Positions 16,905-25,233 of a DNA stretch of 35,290 nucleotides are shown here, in pieces. This stretch comes from Anaerolineae bacterium (GTDB lineage Bacteria > Chloroflexota > Anaerolineae > Anaerolineales > Villigracilaceae), in NCBI GenBank assembly GCA_030123675.1, contig JASJYH010000016.1, forward strand, positions 1 through 35,290. Direction: 5' to 3'. A program made the translations under genes and the position numbers. Position 1 is the stretch's first letter; the number at the start of each line of letters is the position of its first letter. The notes beneath the pieces were generated by a model that had not been told where the DNA came from, ran no database searches, and was given only the letters and a program-made list of their open reading frames with translations.

Positions 16905-17672
16905 ATGCGGATCATTCGCTACAAAGCCAAAAACGAAGATGCGAAATATGGCTGGATGTTAAAGGATAAGATCGGGGAAATCGATGGAAACCTGTTCGGA
17001 TCCTATAAACGCAAAAAAGTCGATACGCCTCTTGCCGACGTCAGCCTGCTGCCGCCCTCTCAACCGAGCAAAATCGTTTGTGTGGGCCGAAACTATATTG
17101 AGCATGCCAAGGAGCTGGGAAATGAAGTCCCGAAGATTCCGCTCATTTTCATGAAGCCGCCTTCCTCGATCATTGGAAACGGAGATACTATTCTACTGCC
17201 GACCCAGTCCCGGCAGGTGGAGCACGAAGCGGAGTTGGTAGTTGTAATCGGGAAACGTGCAAAGGATATCATTGCTGAAGAAGCGGACAAATACATCTTT
17301 GGTTATACCATTGGTAATGACATCACCGCTCGAGATCTACAGCAGACAGATCAACAATGGACGCGTGCCAAAGGCTTCGACACCTTCTGCTCCTTTGGCC
17401 CATGGATCGAGACCGAGTTCAATCCTGCGGATGCGGTAGTGACCTGCCGCGTTAATGGACAGATGCGTCAGATGGCTTCCACGCGTGATATGGTCTTCGA
17501 TGTCGGTGTCCTGATCGCCTATATCACTTCCATAATGACCCTGGAACCCGGCGACCTGCTTTTCACAGGCACACCCGCTGGGGTAGGGATGCTCGTGGAC
17601 GGCGATGAGGTGGAGGTAGAAATCGAGAACTTGGGAAAATTGACAAATCCGGTTCAGGGCATAATGGGTTGA
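16905..17672 (+). CDS. Fumarylacetoacetate hydrolase (FAH) family protein
   Basis: A 255-residue FAH-fold enzyme. Metal ligands are E108 and E110 (VEHEAEL) and D139 (GNDITARD); GRNYIEHAKE (61-70), MKPPSSIIG (83-91), K156 in RAKGFDTF and LLFTGTPAGVG near the C-terminus are all family signatures. Members hydrolyse or isomerise beta-diketo and acylpyruvate compounds at the end of aromatic or amino-acid breakdown, decarboxylate oxaloacetate, or act as ureidoglycolate lyase-like enzymes; sequence alone does not choose. It opens a co-directional G+C-rich cluster with a cupin, a GcvT-like protein and two flavoproteins, which suggests catabolism of a small organic molecule. The start follows GGGAG at good spacing. 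Confidence 0.92.
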   Translation: MRIIRYKAKNEDAKYGWMLKDKIGEIDGNLFGSYKRKKVDTPLADVSLLPPSQPSKIVCVGRNYIEHAKELGNEVPKIPLIFMKPPSSIIGNGDTILLPTQSRQVEHEAELVVVIGKRAKDIIAEEADKYIFGYTIGNDITARDLQQTDQQWTRAKGFDTFCSFGPWIETEFNPADAVVTCRVNGQMRQMASTRDMVFDVGVLIAYITSIMTLEPGDLLFTGTPAGVGMLVDGDEVEVEIENLGKLTNPVQGIMG

Positions 17673-17769
17673 TATTGAATAATGTTTTCTGTTGAAGCAA
17701 TCAGGGTTGATCAGGGAAATGCCTTATTCGCCAATGACCTCCTAGCCATTATTAACAAAAGGAACTCCC

Positions 17770-18105
17770 ATGAAATCCTTTGAAATGACACAACTCATCA
17801 AACAACGCGCGGATTCAAACGATCGCTATCACGAATTCTTGCGTGTTCCCGATCTGAGCATGGGACTCTACGTACTGCCCGCGGGCGGAACGGATCCACA
17901 GTCGCCACATACCGAAGACGAAGTCTATTACATATTTAGCGGGAAAGCCAAAGTCAAGGTTGGGGACGAAGATCGGGCTGTACAAGCCGGCTCGATTGTA
18001 TATGTAGCGAAAGACGTAGTCCATCGCTTTTACTCCATTGAGAAAGAGTTAACGTTGTTGGTCTATTTCGCACCAGCGGAGAATATTGCTTTACCAGAAA
18101 AATAA
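17770..18105 (+). CDS. Small cupin-domain protein
   Basis: A 111-residue single cupin barrel. Metal-site residues: H47 and E51 in SPHTEDEVYYIFSGKA (the second His of motif 1 is replaced), and H85 in VHRFYSIE (motif 2). Such small cupins act as isomerases, dioxygenases or sugar/ligand binders; no specific function can be assigned. It lies 97 nt after the FAH gene with an AAAGGA site before ATG 17770, and 17 nt before the GcvT-like gene, so it is probably in the same transcript. Confidence 0.88.
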   Translation: MKSFEMTQLIKQRADSNDRYHEFLRVPDLSMGLYVLPAGGTDPQSPHTEDEVYYIFSGKAKVKVGDEDRAVQAGSIVYVAKDVVHRFYSIEKELTLLVYFAPAENIALPEK

Positions 18106-18122
18106 GTTACGAATATGATTTT

Positions 18123-19319
18123 ATGATCCAACTTCTCCACACCCCTTTCCACGAAAGAACAGAGCTGCTTTGCCAACCTAAAAACTGGCGCCGCTGGGCC
18201 GGATACCTCGTTGCTGGCTCTTATGAAATGTCACTTGACCGCGAGTATTGGGCCATCCGCAATACTGCAGCCCTGATCGACGTCTCGCCGTTGATGAAAT
18301 ATCTTATAACGGGCGTGGACGCCGCACTGTTGCTCAACCGCGTAGTCACACGCGATATCGACAAGTTGCAAGTTGGTCAAGTGTATTACACGGGCTGGTG
18401 TGACGAAGACGGCAAAATGATCGATGATGGCACTCTCTCACGGCTGGACGAAACTACATACCGACTGACTTCCGCGGAGCCGAGCCTGCGTTGGCTTACG
18501 ATGAACGCCGTCGGCCTGGAGCTGGAGATAACGGAAATCACCGATAGCATGGCAGCCCTCAGTTTACAGGGACCAAACTCGAGCTCCGTTTTGAACCGCT
18601 GTTGTGATAATCCGGTTGATGAGATTAAGTATTTCCGTCTGATGCACAATGAGTTGGACGGAATCCCCATCTCAATTTCCAGAACCGGCTATACAGGCGA
18701 TCTGGGTTATGAAATCTGGATAGATGCCAAGGATGCGTTACCCGTTTGGGATGCGCTGATAGCGGCCGGACACGACTTCGGCATTCTACCGGTCGGAATC
18801 CTGGCGATGGACATGGCGCGTGTGGAGGCCGGGTTGTTTATGATCGAGTCCGATTACACCTCTAGCGACCATGCTTGGATCAAGGCCCAGCAGTCGTCAC
18901 CGTTCGAGCTGGGATTGGGCTGGACGGTGAATCTCGATAAACCGGGATACTTTGTGGGCCGGCCTGCGCTGGCCCGTGAACAGCGCGAAGGCTCAACCTG
19001 GAAGTTGATGGGGCTGGAAGTGGAATGGGACGGGCTGGAGGCTCTTTTCAAGGACGTAGGTCTGCCGCCGCAGATCCTTAGCATGGCGATCCGGGCCAGC
19101 TTGCCTGTACGTTCTGGAAAAAAGCAAATTGGTTATGTTTCCACCGCAACCTGGTCACCGTTGTTGAAGAAGTACATCGCGCTAGCCCATTTGCAAAAAC
19201 CGTATTTTGAACCCGGAACGAACCTGCGCATGGAAGTGACGGTGCAGCACCATCGTCAGTACGCACCCGCTCGCGTTGTAACCTTACCCTTTTATGAACC
19301 CGAATGGAAAAAGAGATAA
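18123..19319 (+). CDS. GcvT-family tetrahydrofolate-dependent aminomethyl/methyltransferase
   Basis: A 398-residue member of the glycine-cleavage T-protein family. The acidic residues thought to act on folate N10 are in GKMIDDG (D101/D102); SRTGYTGDLGYEIWI (186-200) is the folate-binding signature, and the C-terminal barrel (KQIGYVSTATWSP) is intact. No glycine-cleavage P, H or L gene is near, so it is unlikely to be the housekeeping gcvT. Relatives without that system move methyl groups from sarcosine, dimethylglycine, DMSP or methoxy-aromatics to tetrahydrofolate. The neighbouring flavoproteins fit an oxidation coupled to one-carbon capture (inference). It sits 17 nt after the cupin gene without a clear Shine-Dalgarno site, suggesting translation from the same mRNA. 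Confidence 0.9.
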   Translation: MIQLLHTPFHERTELLCQPKNWRRWAGYLVAGSYEMSLDREYWAIRNTAALIDVSPLMKYLITGVDAALLLNRVVTRDIDKLQVGQVYYTGWCDEDGKMIDDGTLSRLDETTYRLTSAEPSLRWLTMNAVGLELEITEITDSMAALSLQGPNSSSVLNRCCDNPVDEIKYFRLMHNELDGIPISISRTGYTGDLGYEIWIDAKDALPVWDALIAAGHDFGILPVGILAMDMARVEAGLFMIESDYTSSDHAWIKAQQSSPFELGLGWTVNLDKPGYFVGRPALAREQREGSTWKLMGLEVEWDGLEALFKDVGLPPQILSMAIRASLPVRSGKKQIGYVSTATWSPLLKKYIALAHLQKPYFEPGTNLRMEVTVQHHRQYAPARVVTLPFYEPEWKKR

Positions 19320-19381
19320 TTAACCATAAACGTGAGTAATTTTCCGTTTTACATCGTACTGCTGATTATAAGGAATCATCC

Positions 19382-20968
19382 ATGACAGTAAATCATTACG
19401 ACGCAATCGTCATCGGTGGCGGCCACAATGGACTGGTGGCTGCAGCATACCTGGCACGTGCAGGTAAAAAAGTTGTTGTACTGGAAAGGCGCGAGATCGT
19501 TGGTGGCGCGGCGGTTACTGAAGAGATCATCCCCGGTTTTAAGTTTACTGAATTCTCATACGTAGTCAGCCTGCTGCGGCCGGAGATTATCCGCGAGCTT
19601 GAATTGCCCAAGCACGGGCTGAAAATCTTGCCGCTGCCCTCCACCTTTGCCCCGATGGATAACGGCGATTATCTCGGACTTTGGGATGATCCTGACCTGA
19701 CGCGCCGCGAGCTGTACCGCCATTCGCCGCTTGACGCAGAAGCGTACGACGCGTATTCGCGTGCCATGGGCCGCGCCGCCAAAGCCATCAAGCCGCTAAT
19801 CAGTTTGATACCCCCTGACCCATCCTCGTTGCATCCCCGTGATTTGATGGGGCTGCTTAAACTCGGTCAGTACGCGGCCGGCCTGTCTGAAAAAGAGCTG
19901 TATATGATTGCCAAGTTGGTGACCCAATCCGCAGGCGACATGCTCGAAGAATGGTTTGAGACGGATGTTTTATTAGGCACAAAAGCTGCCAGCGGCGTCG
20001 TTGGCACGCTCTTGGGGCCTCGTTCAGCGGGGACGGCCTACGTGTTACTGCATCATTACATGGGTGAAATCGATGGTGCCTTCCGGGCCTGGGGATTTGC
20101 CAAGGGTGGCACTGGCGGGGTCAGCGGTGCCATCGCCAACGCGGCACTGGCGCTCGGGGCCGAGATCAGGGTGGGGAGTTCCGTCGCCCAGGTCATCGTC
20201 AAGAAGGGACGCGCAGCCGGAGTCGCGCTCGATAACGGCGATGAACTGCAATCCAAAGTCGTCTTCTCGGCGGCCGACCCCAAACGGACCTTCCTGCAAT
20301 TTGTGGACCCGAAATATTTCCCGGATGAATTCATTCAATCGATTAAAAACTTCCGCACACTCGGATCGTCGGGCAAGCTCAATTTGGCGCTTTCAGAACT
20401 GCCTGATTTCACGGCATTGCCAGGCGAAGGACCACTCCATCGCGGCGCGATTTCGATTAGTCCCAGCCTGGACTACATCGAGCGGGCCTACGACGAGGCT
20501 AAGTACGGTCAGTTTTCGCGCCGTCCGTTCATTGATATGATTATCCCCTCCGCGATTGATCCTGATATGGCCCCACCCGGACAACACGTCGCTTCATGCT
20601 TCATACAATATGCGCCCTACGATCTCGAAGGCGGCTGGGACGATGCCAAAAAGGAAGCCTTCGCTGAAACGGTTATCTCCACTCTAGAGATTTACGCGCC
20701 CAACATTCGGCGCACCATCGTGGGCAAACAGGTCATCACGCCGGTCGATATAGAACGTATCGCGGGCATTACAGGCGGGAATATCTTCCATGGCGAAATG
20801 CTGCTAAATCAGATCTTCTTCCTACGACCCGTAGCAGGTTGGGCCGATTTCCGGACACCCCTGCGGGGCTACTATTTGGCCGCCAGTGGCGCCCATCCCG
20901 GCGGCGGGGTCATGGGTGCGGCCGGAAAATTGTCTGTACAGGAAGCGCTCAAGGATGGTTTGCTTTGA
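19382..20968 (+). CDS. FAD-dependent oxidoreductase, CrtI/PYROXD2-like (first of a pair)
   Basis: A 528-residue flavoprotein of the phytoene-desaturase-like amine oxidase superfamily (COG1233). The N-terminal FAD dinucleotide fold is DAIVIGGGHNGLVAAAYLA (7-25) with the ribose-binding Glu in VVLERRE; the C-terminal FAD segment is YYLAASGAHPGGGVMGAAG. No carotenoid gene is near, so a carotenoid role is unlikely; relatives oxidise amines or other small substrates, and many are uncharacterised. AAGGA before ATG 19382 gives good initiation. The end overlaps the start of a paralogous gene by TTGA, so the two are likely made in fixed ratio and may form a heteromer. Confidence 0.9.
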   Translation: MTVNHYDAIVIGGGHNGLVAAAYLARAGKKVVVLERREIVGGAAVTEEIIPGFKFTEFSYVVSLLRPEIIRELELPKHGLKILPLPSTFAPMDNGDYLGLWDDPDLTRRELYRHSPLDAEAYDAYSRAMGRAAKAIKPLISLIPPDPSSLHPRDLMGLLKLGQYAAGLSEKELYMIAKLVTQSAGDMLEEWFETDVLLGTKAASGVVGTLLGPRSAGTAYVLLHHYMGEIDGAFRAWGFAKGGTGGVSGAIANAALALGAEIRVGSSVAQVIVKKGRAAGVALDNGDELQSKVVFSAADPKRTFLQFVDPKYFPDEFIQSIKNFRTLGSSGKLNLALSELPDFTALPGEGPLHRGAISISPSLDYIERAYDEAKYGQFSRRPFIDMIIPSAIDPDMAPPGQHVASCFIQYAPYDLEGGWDDAKKEAFAETVISTLEIYAPNIRRTIVGKQVITPVDIERIAGITGGNIFHGEMLLNQIFFLRPVAGWADFRTPLRGYYLAASGAHPGGGVMGAAGKLSVQEALKDGLL

Positions 20969-22473
20969 AAACATACGACGCAATCATCATCGGCGCGGGC
21001 CATAACGGACTGGTGTCTGCCGCATATCTTGCCAAAGCGGGCAAGCAGGTGCTGGTGCTCGAAAGTCGTGCCATTCCGGGTGGCACACTCGTCACTGAAG
21101 AATTCGATGGTTTCATGGCGGATATGGTCCAGAGCGGGAATCTGTGCCCGGATATTATCCGCAACCTAAAACTGGCGCGCTTCGGTCTCAAGCCTAAGCC
21201 TGTCTCAGAGATACCAGCCTTTATCTCGCTCCTACCCGATTCCGATATCCTGGTGCTTGAAAGTGATCCTGTTAAGGCAGCCGAATCCATCAAGCGCTTC
21301 TCTCCAAAGGACGCGGCGCGCTGGCCGGACTTCCTGACTTTTATGGAAAAGGCCACAAAATTTCTGGAGTCTGCTTACGACACGCTCATGCCGCGCTTGC
21401 CAAAAGTCAGCCTAAGCGAGGGTTACAGCTTAGCGGAATTGGCGCTCGATTTACGTTTGGCAGGTCGCAAGAATATGCTGAATATCATCCGGGTCATACC
21501 GATGACGGCGGTTGAGTTCCTGGAAGAGTGGTTTGAATCCGAGCAGTTGAAAGCGGCCGTTGCCTCTGTCGGCATCCATGGCGTAACTTTGGGAGTCATG
21601 TCTGCCGGCACAACTTTCAACCTGATCCATAATTGGCTCAACCGTGGCGGCTTGGCGCATCAGTACCTTGGCCGGGCCGGGCAAGTCACAGATGCCCTTG
21701 TCGCAGCCGCAGAAGCCTACGGCGCGGAAATGCGCTTGAGCGCAGAAGTAACGAGCATTAAAATCGAAGATAACCAGGCTGCCGGCGTGGTGCTGAAAGA
21801 CGGCGAAGAGATTTCCGCCCAAACGGTCCTCTCTTCCGCTGACCCCAAACGGACGTTCTTAACACTGGTCGGCCCAATGGAACTATCCCCTACTTTCGTG
21901 TGGCATACGCAATCCATCAAGATGCGCGGATCGGTCGCCAAGCTGCACCTGGGGCTGAAATCCCTGCCGGATGGCATGGCAGCGGATACCACATATACAA
22001 TTGCTCCCGCGCTCAATTATTTGGAGCGCGCCTACGACGCGGCCAAATATGGCCAGATCTCTGAAAAACCTTACCTTGAAGTAACCACCTCAGAAAATGT
22101 GATCTCGATCCACTTTCAGTACGCACCATATAAGTTAAAACAAGGCGCATGGAACGATAAACGGGATACTCTTGAAAAGCTGGCGGTTGATACTTTGGCT
22201 GTGCATTTCCCGGAGCTGCAATCATCAATTGTAAAAAGTAAATTGTTAACCCCCGCTGATTTGGAGACGACCTATTCCCTGACCGAAGGCGACCTCAACC
22301 ATGGACAGATCATGCTCGACCAGTTCATGTTCATGCGCCCCATTCCGGGTTGGTCGAATCACAAAACGCCGATCGACGGACTCTATCTTTGCGGTAGTGG
22401 CGTGCATGCCGGTGGTGGCATCAGTGGCGCGAGTGGGCGTAATGCGGCCAAAGTGGTTTCGAAAGAGATTTAA
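20965..22473 (+). CDS. FAD-dependent oxidoreductase, CrtI/PYROXD2-like (second of a pair)
   Basis: A 502-residue paralogue of the preceding flavoprotein. It starts at TTG 20965 inside the previous stop (TTGA overlap), with AAGGA about 10 nt upstream; the start at the FAD motif, KTYDAIIIGAGHNGLVSAAY, matches the paralogue. The C-terminal FAD motif is LYLCGSGVHAGGGISGASG. An upstream in-frame ATG would overlap the first gene by 130 nt and is rejected. A diverged copy of its last 62 codons and its downstream spacer lies at 23996-24256. Function as for the first: probably a cofactor-linked oxidation of the cluster's substrate, not identified. Confidence 0.9.
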   Translation: MKTYDAIIIGAGHNGLVSAAYLAKAGKQVLVLESRAIPGGTLVTEEFDGFMADMVQSGNLCPDIIRNLKLARFGLKPKPVSEIPAFISLLPDSDILVLESDPVKAAESIKRFSPKDAARWPDFLTFMEKATKFLESAYDTLMPRLPKVSLSEGYSLAELALDLRLAGRKNMLNIIRVIPMTAVEFLEEWFESEQLKAAVASVGIHGVTLGVMSAGTTFNLIHNWLNRGGLAHQYLGRAGQVTDALVAAAEAYGAEMRLSAEVTSIKIEDNQAAGVVLKDGEEISAQTVLSSADPKRTFLTLVGPMELSPTFVWHTQSIKMRGSVAKLHLGLKSLPDGMAADTTYTIAPALNYLERAYDAAKYGQISEKPYLEVTTSENVISIHFQYAPYKLKQGAWNDKRDTLEKLAVDTLAVHFPELQSSIVKSKLLTPADLETTYSLTEGDLNHGQIMLDQFMFMRPIPGWSNHKTPIDGLYLCGSGVHAGGGISGASGRNAAKVVSKEI

Positions 22474-22553
22474 TTAAGTTATCCATTCCCAAAGATACCA
22501 ATATACGAAGCGCTTTCTAGGTGCATATTGGTTATTAATTCAACAAAGCTTTT
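22474..22553. repeat. Duplicated intergenic element, copy 1
   Basis: The spacer after the second flavoprotein gene recurs after its truncated copy at 24182-24259. The core 22499-22548 (CAATATACG...AACAAAG) differs from 24207-24256 at only two of 50 positions. A weak hairpin CCAATAT/ATATTGG here is not preserved in copy 2. Confidence 0.85.
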
Positions 22554-22585
22554 CGTAATGCATCAAGATAAAATAGCGGGCCGGC

Positions 22586-22594
22586 TGTTATAAT
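22586..22594 (+). promoter_or_regulatory. Extended -10 promoter of the DUF368 gene
   Basis: TGTTATAAT matches the extended -10 form TGnTATAAT. The -35 region is poor, as expected for this class. It lies 27 nt before the start codon, with AGGAGG (22609-22614) between. Confidence 0.65.
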
Positions 22595-22621
22595 CACAGT
22601 GATTTTTTAGGAGGCCCTTTC

Positions 22622-23593
22622 TTGTCAACAATTGAATCTGAACCCCCCCGCGTGCAACGCTCGGTGGGAGATTATCTCGGACTGGTAGTGCGTGGCTTCT
22701 TCATGGGAGCCGCGGACATCGTACCCGGTGTTTCCGGCGGCACCCTGGCTTTCATCCTCGGCATTTACGAGGAGCTGATAAACTCAATCAAAGCGATTGA
22801 CACAAAACTGCTGCAACTCTTATCACGACTGAAATTTAAGACCGCAATGGATAGTTTCCCTTGGCAGTTCTTGCTTTCCGTTGGAGTTGGCATCGGGCTG
22901 GCAATCCTGACCCTGGCGAGGTTTTTGGAGCAGCAGCTTGAGACCAACCCCACCCATGTCTGGGCGTTTTTCTTCGGGCTGGTACTGGCTTCTGTCATCA
23001 CTGTTGGCCGTTCGGTTTCGCAGTGGAATGTCACCATGCTAGCGAGCACTCTCCTGGGATTGGTGGGCGGTTACCTGCTCGTCGGGGTAGTTCCGGTACA
23101 GACTCCGGAAGCGCCCTGGTTCCTTTTTCTGAGTGGCGCAATTGCGATCTGCGCGATGATCTTGCCCGGTATCTCCGGGGCATTCATTCTTGTTCTGCTT
23201 GGGAAATATCAGTACGTGCTCGCAGCGGTAAATGACCGTGACATTCTCACCATCGCGCTGGTCGGCGCCGGAGCAGCCTTCGGTATCGTTACATTTGCTC
23301 GTATCCTGAGCTGGCTCTTCAAAAATCACCGCGACACAACCATCGCTGTGCTGACCGGCCTGATGATCGGCTCAATGCGTAAAATCTGGCCGTGGAAAGT
23401 CACCCTCAATACGACGGTGGACCGGCATGGCGAGATCGTCCCGCTGGACCAGGCGAACATCCTTCCGGCTGCATTCGATGGCGATGTTGCTTTTGGACTT
23501 GGATGGATGTTGCTCGGTGTGCTGGCTGTGCTGGCTCTCAGTCGGCTTGCCGGTCGGCAGGAAGAATCGAAAGCGCCAGGCACTTCAGGCTAA
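22622..23593 (+). CDS. DUF368 membrane protein, PopT-like polyprenyl-phosphate transporter
   Basis: A 323-residue multi-helix membrane protein of family DUF368. Two signature loops in inverted order, ADIVPGVSGGTLAFILGIYE (31-50) and ILPGISGAFILVLLGKY (about 180-196), identify it. Family members (PopT) have been shown in other bacteria to return undecaprenyl phosphate across the membrane for reuse in wall synthesis. The start is TTG 22622: AGGAGG is 7 nt upstream and no better start exists nearby. It has its own promoter, so it is probably not part of the metabolic cluster despite the similar high G+C. It sits between a full gene and fragments of its neighbours, as if inserted in or retained from a rearrangement. 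Confidence 0.9.
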   Translation: MSTIESEPPRVQRSVGDYLGLVVRGFFMGAADIVPGVSGGTLAFILGIYEELINSIKAIDTKLLQLLSRLKFKTAMDSFPWQFLLSVGVGIGLAILTLARFLEQQLETNPTHVWAFFFGLVLASVITVGRSVSQWNVTMLASTLLGLVGGYLLVGVVPVQTPEAPWFLFLSGAIAICAMILPGISGAFILVLLGKYQYVLAAVNDRDILTIALVGAGAAFGIVTFARILSWLFKNHRDTTIAVLTGLMIGSMRKIWPWKVTLNTTVDRHGEIVPLDQANILPAAFDGDVAFGLGWMLLGVLAVLALSRLAGRQEESKAPGTSG

Positions 23594-23747
23594 ACCCGCC
23601 CGCCGCCATCCGGCCCGCAAGTGTGTTCAATGATCAACTCGCCTTCGGGAACAAAATTGAATCCCATCGCTCGATGATGTATGCATCACCGATGGCCATA
23701 GAGTGGTGATCTATCAGGATTACCCGCAGTGCATATGACTTTCGCAG

Positions 23748-23858
23748 GGTGCGGCCAGTTCATTGATTGTGCTACTTTTTTGGGTTTACTACTCGAACCA
23801 GGCCATGTTCTTCGGGGCCGCATTTGTGGCTGCGAAAAGTCAGGGCCATTCAGAATAA
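23748..23858 (+). pseudogene. 3' fragment of a YihY gene (37 codons)
   Basis: Matches the last 37 codons of the full YihY gene (25087-25197), including the stop and a few bases beyond. Six differences: five silent (Val, Ser, Phe, Ala, Ala third positions) and one Lys to Glu before the stop. The frame is intact but has no start. The pattern implies divergence under selection before truncation. Confidence 0.9.
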
Positions 23859-23995
23859 AAGGGGCCCCGCGAAAAATATCCGCGCCAACAAATAAACACT
23901 GCGCTTATCGCCAAGTATGCACAGGAACTTCTATCGCTGCCTTAGTTTTTTACAATATCCTTTGATTGTACCCAGCTAACACCCAATTACTTCAA

Positions 23996-24181
23996 GGCGA
24001 CCTCAACCATGGTCAGATCATGCTAGATCAGTTCATGTTCATGGGCCCCATTCCGGGTTGGTCGAATCACAAAACGCCGATCAATGGCCTGTATCTCTGC
24101 GGCAGTGGTGTGCATGCCGGCGGCGGGATCAGCGGCGCAAGTGGTAGAAATACCGCCAAGGTAGTATTGAAAGATAACTAA
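23996..24181 (+). pseudogene. 3' fragment of the second flavoprotein gene (62 codons)
   Basis: Matches codons 442-502 plus stop of the 20965-22473 gene (22288-22473), keeping the frame and TAA. Most differences are silent; replacements include R to G, D to N, A to T and three at the extreme C-terminus. The FAD motif GLYLCGSGVHAGGGISGASG is unchanged. A short frame starting at ATG 23966 spans it but lacks any ribosome site, so I treat it as a remnant. Confidence 0.9.
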
Positions 24182-24259
24182 TTAGTTATCCATTCCCAAA
24201 TGGTAACAATATACGAAGAGCTTTCTAGGTGCAAATTGGTTATTAATTCAACAAAGTTT
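24182..24259. repeat. Duplicated intergenic element, copy 2
   Basis: Second copy of the spacer at 22474-22553; see that entry. Here it leads directly into the complete YihY gene. Confidence 0.85.
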
Positions 24260-24279
24260 AGAGAGATCCTTTCAATGAT

Positions 24280-25197
24280 ATGATAACGGTCATGCAGGCA
24301 GTAATGAAGAATCTTAATTTACGTAATATTGGGCAGACGTTTATCGATGCTTTCTGGATATGGTGGAATCGGAAAGCCTCTCAACTCTCCGCTAGTTTAG
24401 CCTATTACACGTTAACCTCACTGGCCCCTTTGTTGATCATCCTGGTCGCTGTCGTGGGAATTTTTCTTGATCCCAATTCCTTAAGCCAAAATGTAGTGGG
24501 GCAGATAAACACGGTCATAGGTGCAGAGAACACGGTTATTTTGCAGTCGATATTAGCGAACACTTTTGAACCACGGGCAAACTTTTGGGCTACTTTCTTT
24601 GGCGTGATTATATTATTTACGTTTGCATCTAGCCTGTTTCGGCACGTGCACTACACCCTTAATTTGTTTTGGGAAATACAGATTGCTGAAGCTGCCCAAA
24701 ATGATGGTCCTAAAAAAACGATCATGCAAAGGCTGCTGCGTACAATCTGGGGCAACCTGATTTTGCGACTCAAAGCCGCGGTAATGATCTTTCTGGTGGG
24801 CGGCTTGATGATCATCAGCATTCTCATTTCAACCGGCTTGACAGTCGTTACGCGCTTGATGGGGGATTTGATACCCGTAAGCATCCATCTCTATCAACTG
24901 ATAAATTTACTAGTCGCCTTTGGGTTGGTCACGGTCCTATTTGCTCTTCTCTACCGTTACATTCCTGAAATCAAATTCCCATGGCAGCATGTATGGCAGG
25001 GTGCGGCCGTTGGTGCTGCACTTTTCGCTGCACTGCAATATTTTATCAGTCTGTATTTAGGGTTTGTAAATATGGGCTCTGCCTATGGTGCGGCCAGTTC
25101 ATTGATTGTGCTACTTTTTTGGGTGTACTACTCTAACCAGGCCATGTTTTTCGGGGCCGCATTTGTGGCCGCAAAAAGTCAGGGCCATTCAAAATAA
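24280..25197 (+). CDS. YihY/BrkB-family inner membrane protein
   Basis: A 305-residue integral membrane protein with about six helices. Typical YihY features are RKASQLSASLAYYTLTSLAP (with the family motif ASLAYYTLxSLAPLL), LYRYIPEIKFPWQHVWQGA and the last helix SLIVLLFWVYYSNQAMFFGAAF. Once annotated as ribonuclease BN, the family is now treated as membrane proteins of uncertain, possibly transport, function. Start is uncertain: ATG 24280, 24292 or 24304; a -10-like TATGAT (24279-24284) 7 nt before ATG 24292 would suit a leaderless mRNA starting there. A diverged 3' fragment lies 1.3 kb upstream. Confidence 0.92.
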   Translation: MITVMQAVMKNLNLRNIGQTFIDAFWIWWNRKASQLSASLAYYTLTSLAPLLIILVAVVGIFLDPNSLSQNVVGQINTVIGAENTVILQSILANTFEPRANFWATFFGVIILFTFASSLFRHVHYTLNLFWEIQIAEAAQNDGPKKTIMQRLLRTIWGNLILRLKAAVMIFLVGGLMIISILISTGLTVVTRLMGDLIPVSIHLYQLINLLVAFGLVTVLFALLYRYIPEIKFPWQHVWQGAAVGAALFAALQYFISLYLGFVNMGSAYGAASSLIVLLFWVYYSNQAMFFGAAFVAAKSQGHSK

Positions 25198-25233
25198 AAG
25201 GGGGCTCCCAAATAATCTTGAGCGCCTTTCTGC

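Noticed and set aside
20839-20964. Upstream ATG start for the second flavoprotein
   Set aside because: It would overlap the first flavoprotein by 130 nt; TTG 20965 has a ribosome site and begins at the FAD motif.
23590-23667. Minus-strand 25-codon peptide ending GELIIEHTCGPDGGG
   Set aside because: It looks protein-like and may be a remnant with a frameshift upstream (DHHSMAIGDAYIIE), but it is too short to support.
23966-24181. Small plus-strand gene containing the flavoprotein tail
   Set aside because: It is a truncated duplicate without a ribosome site; treated as a pseudogene.
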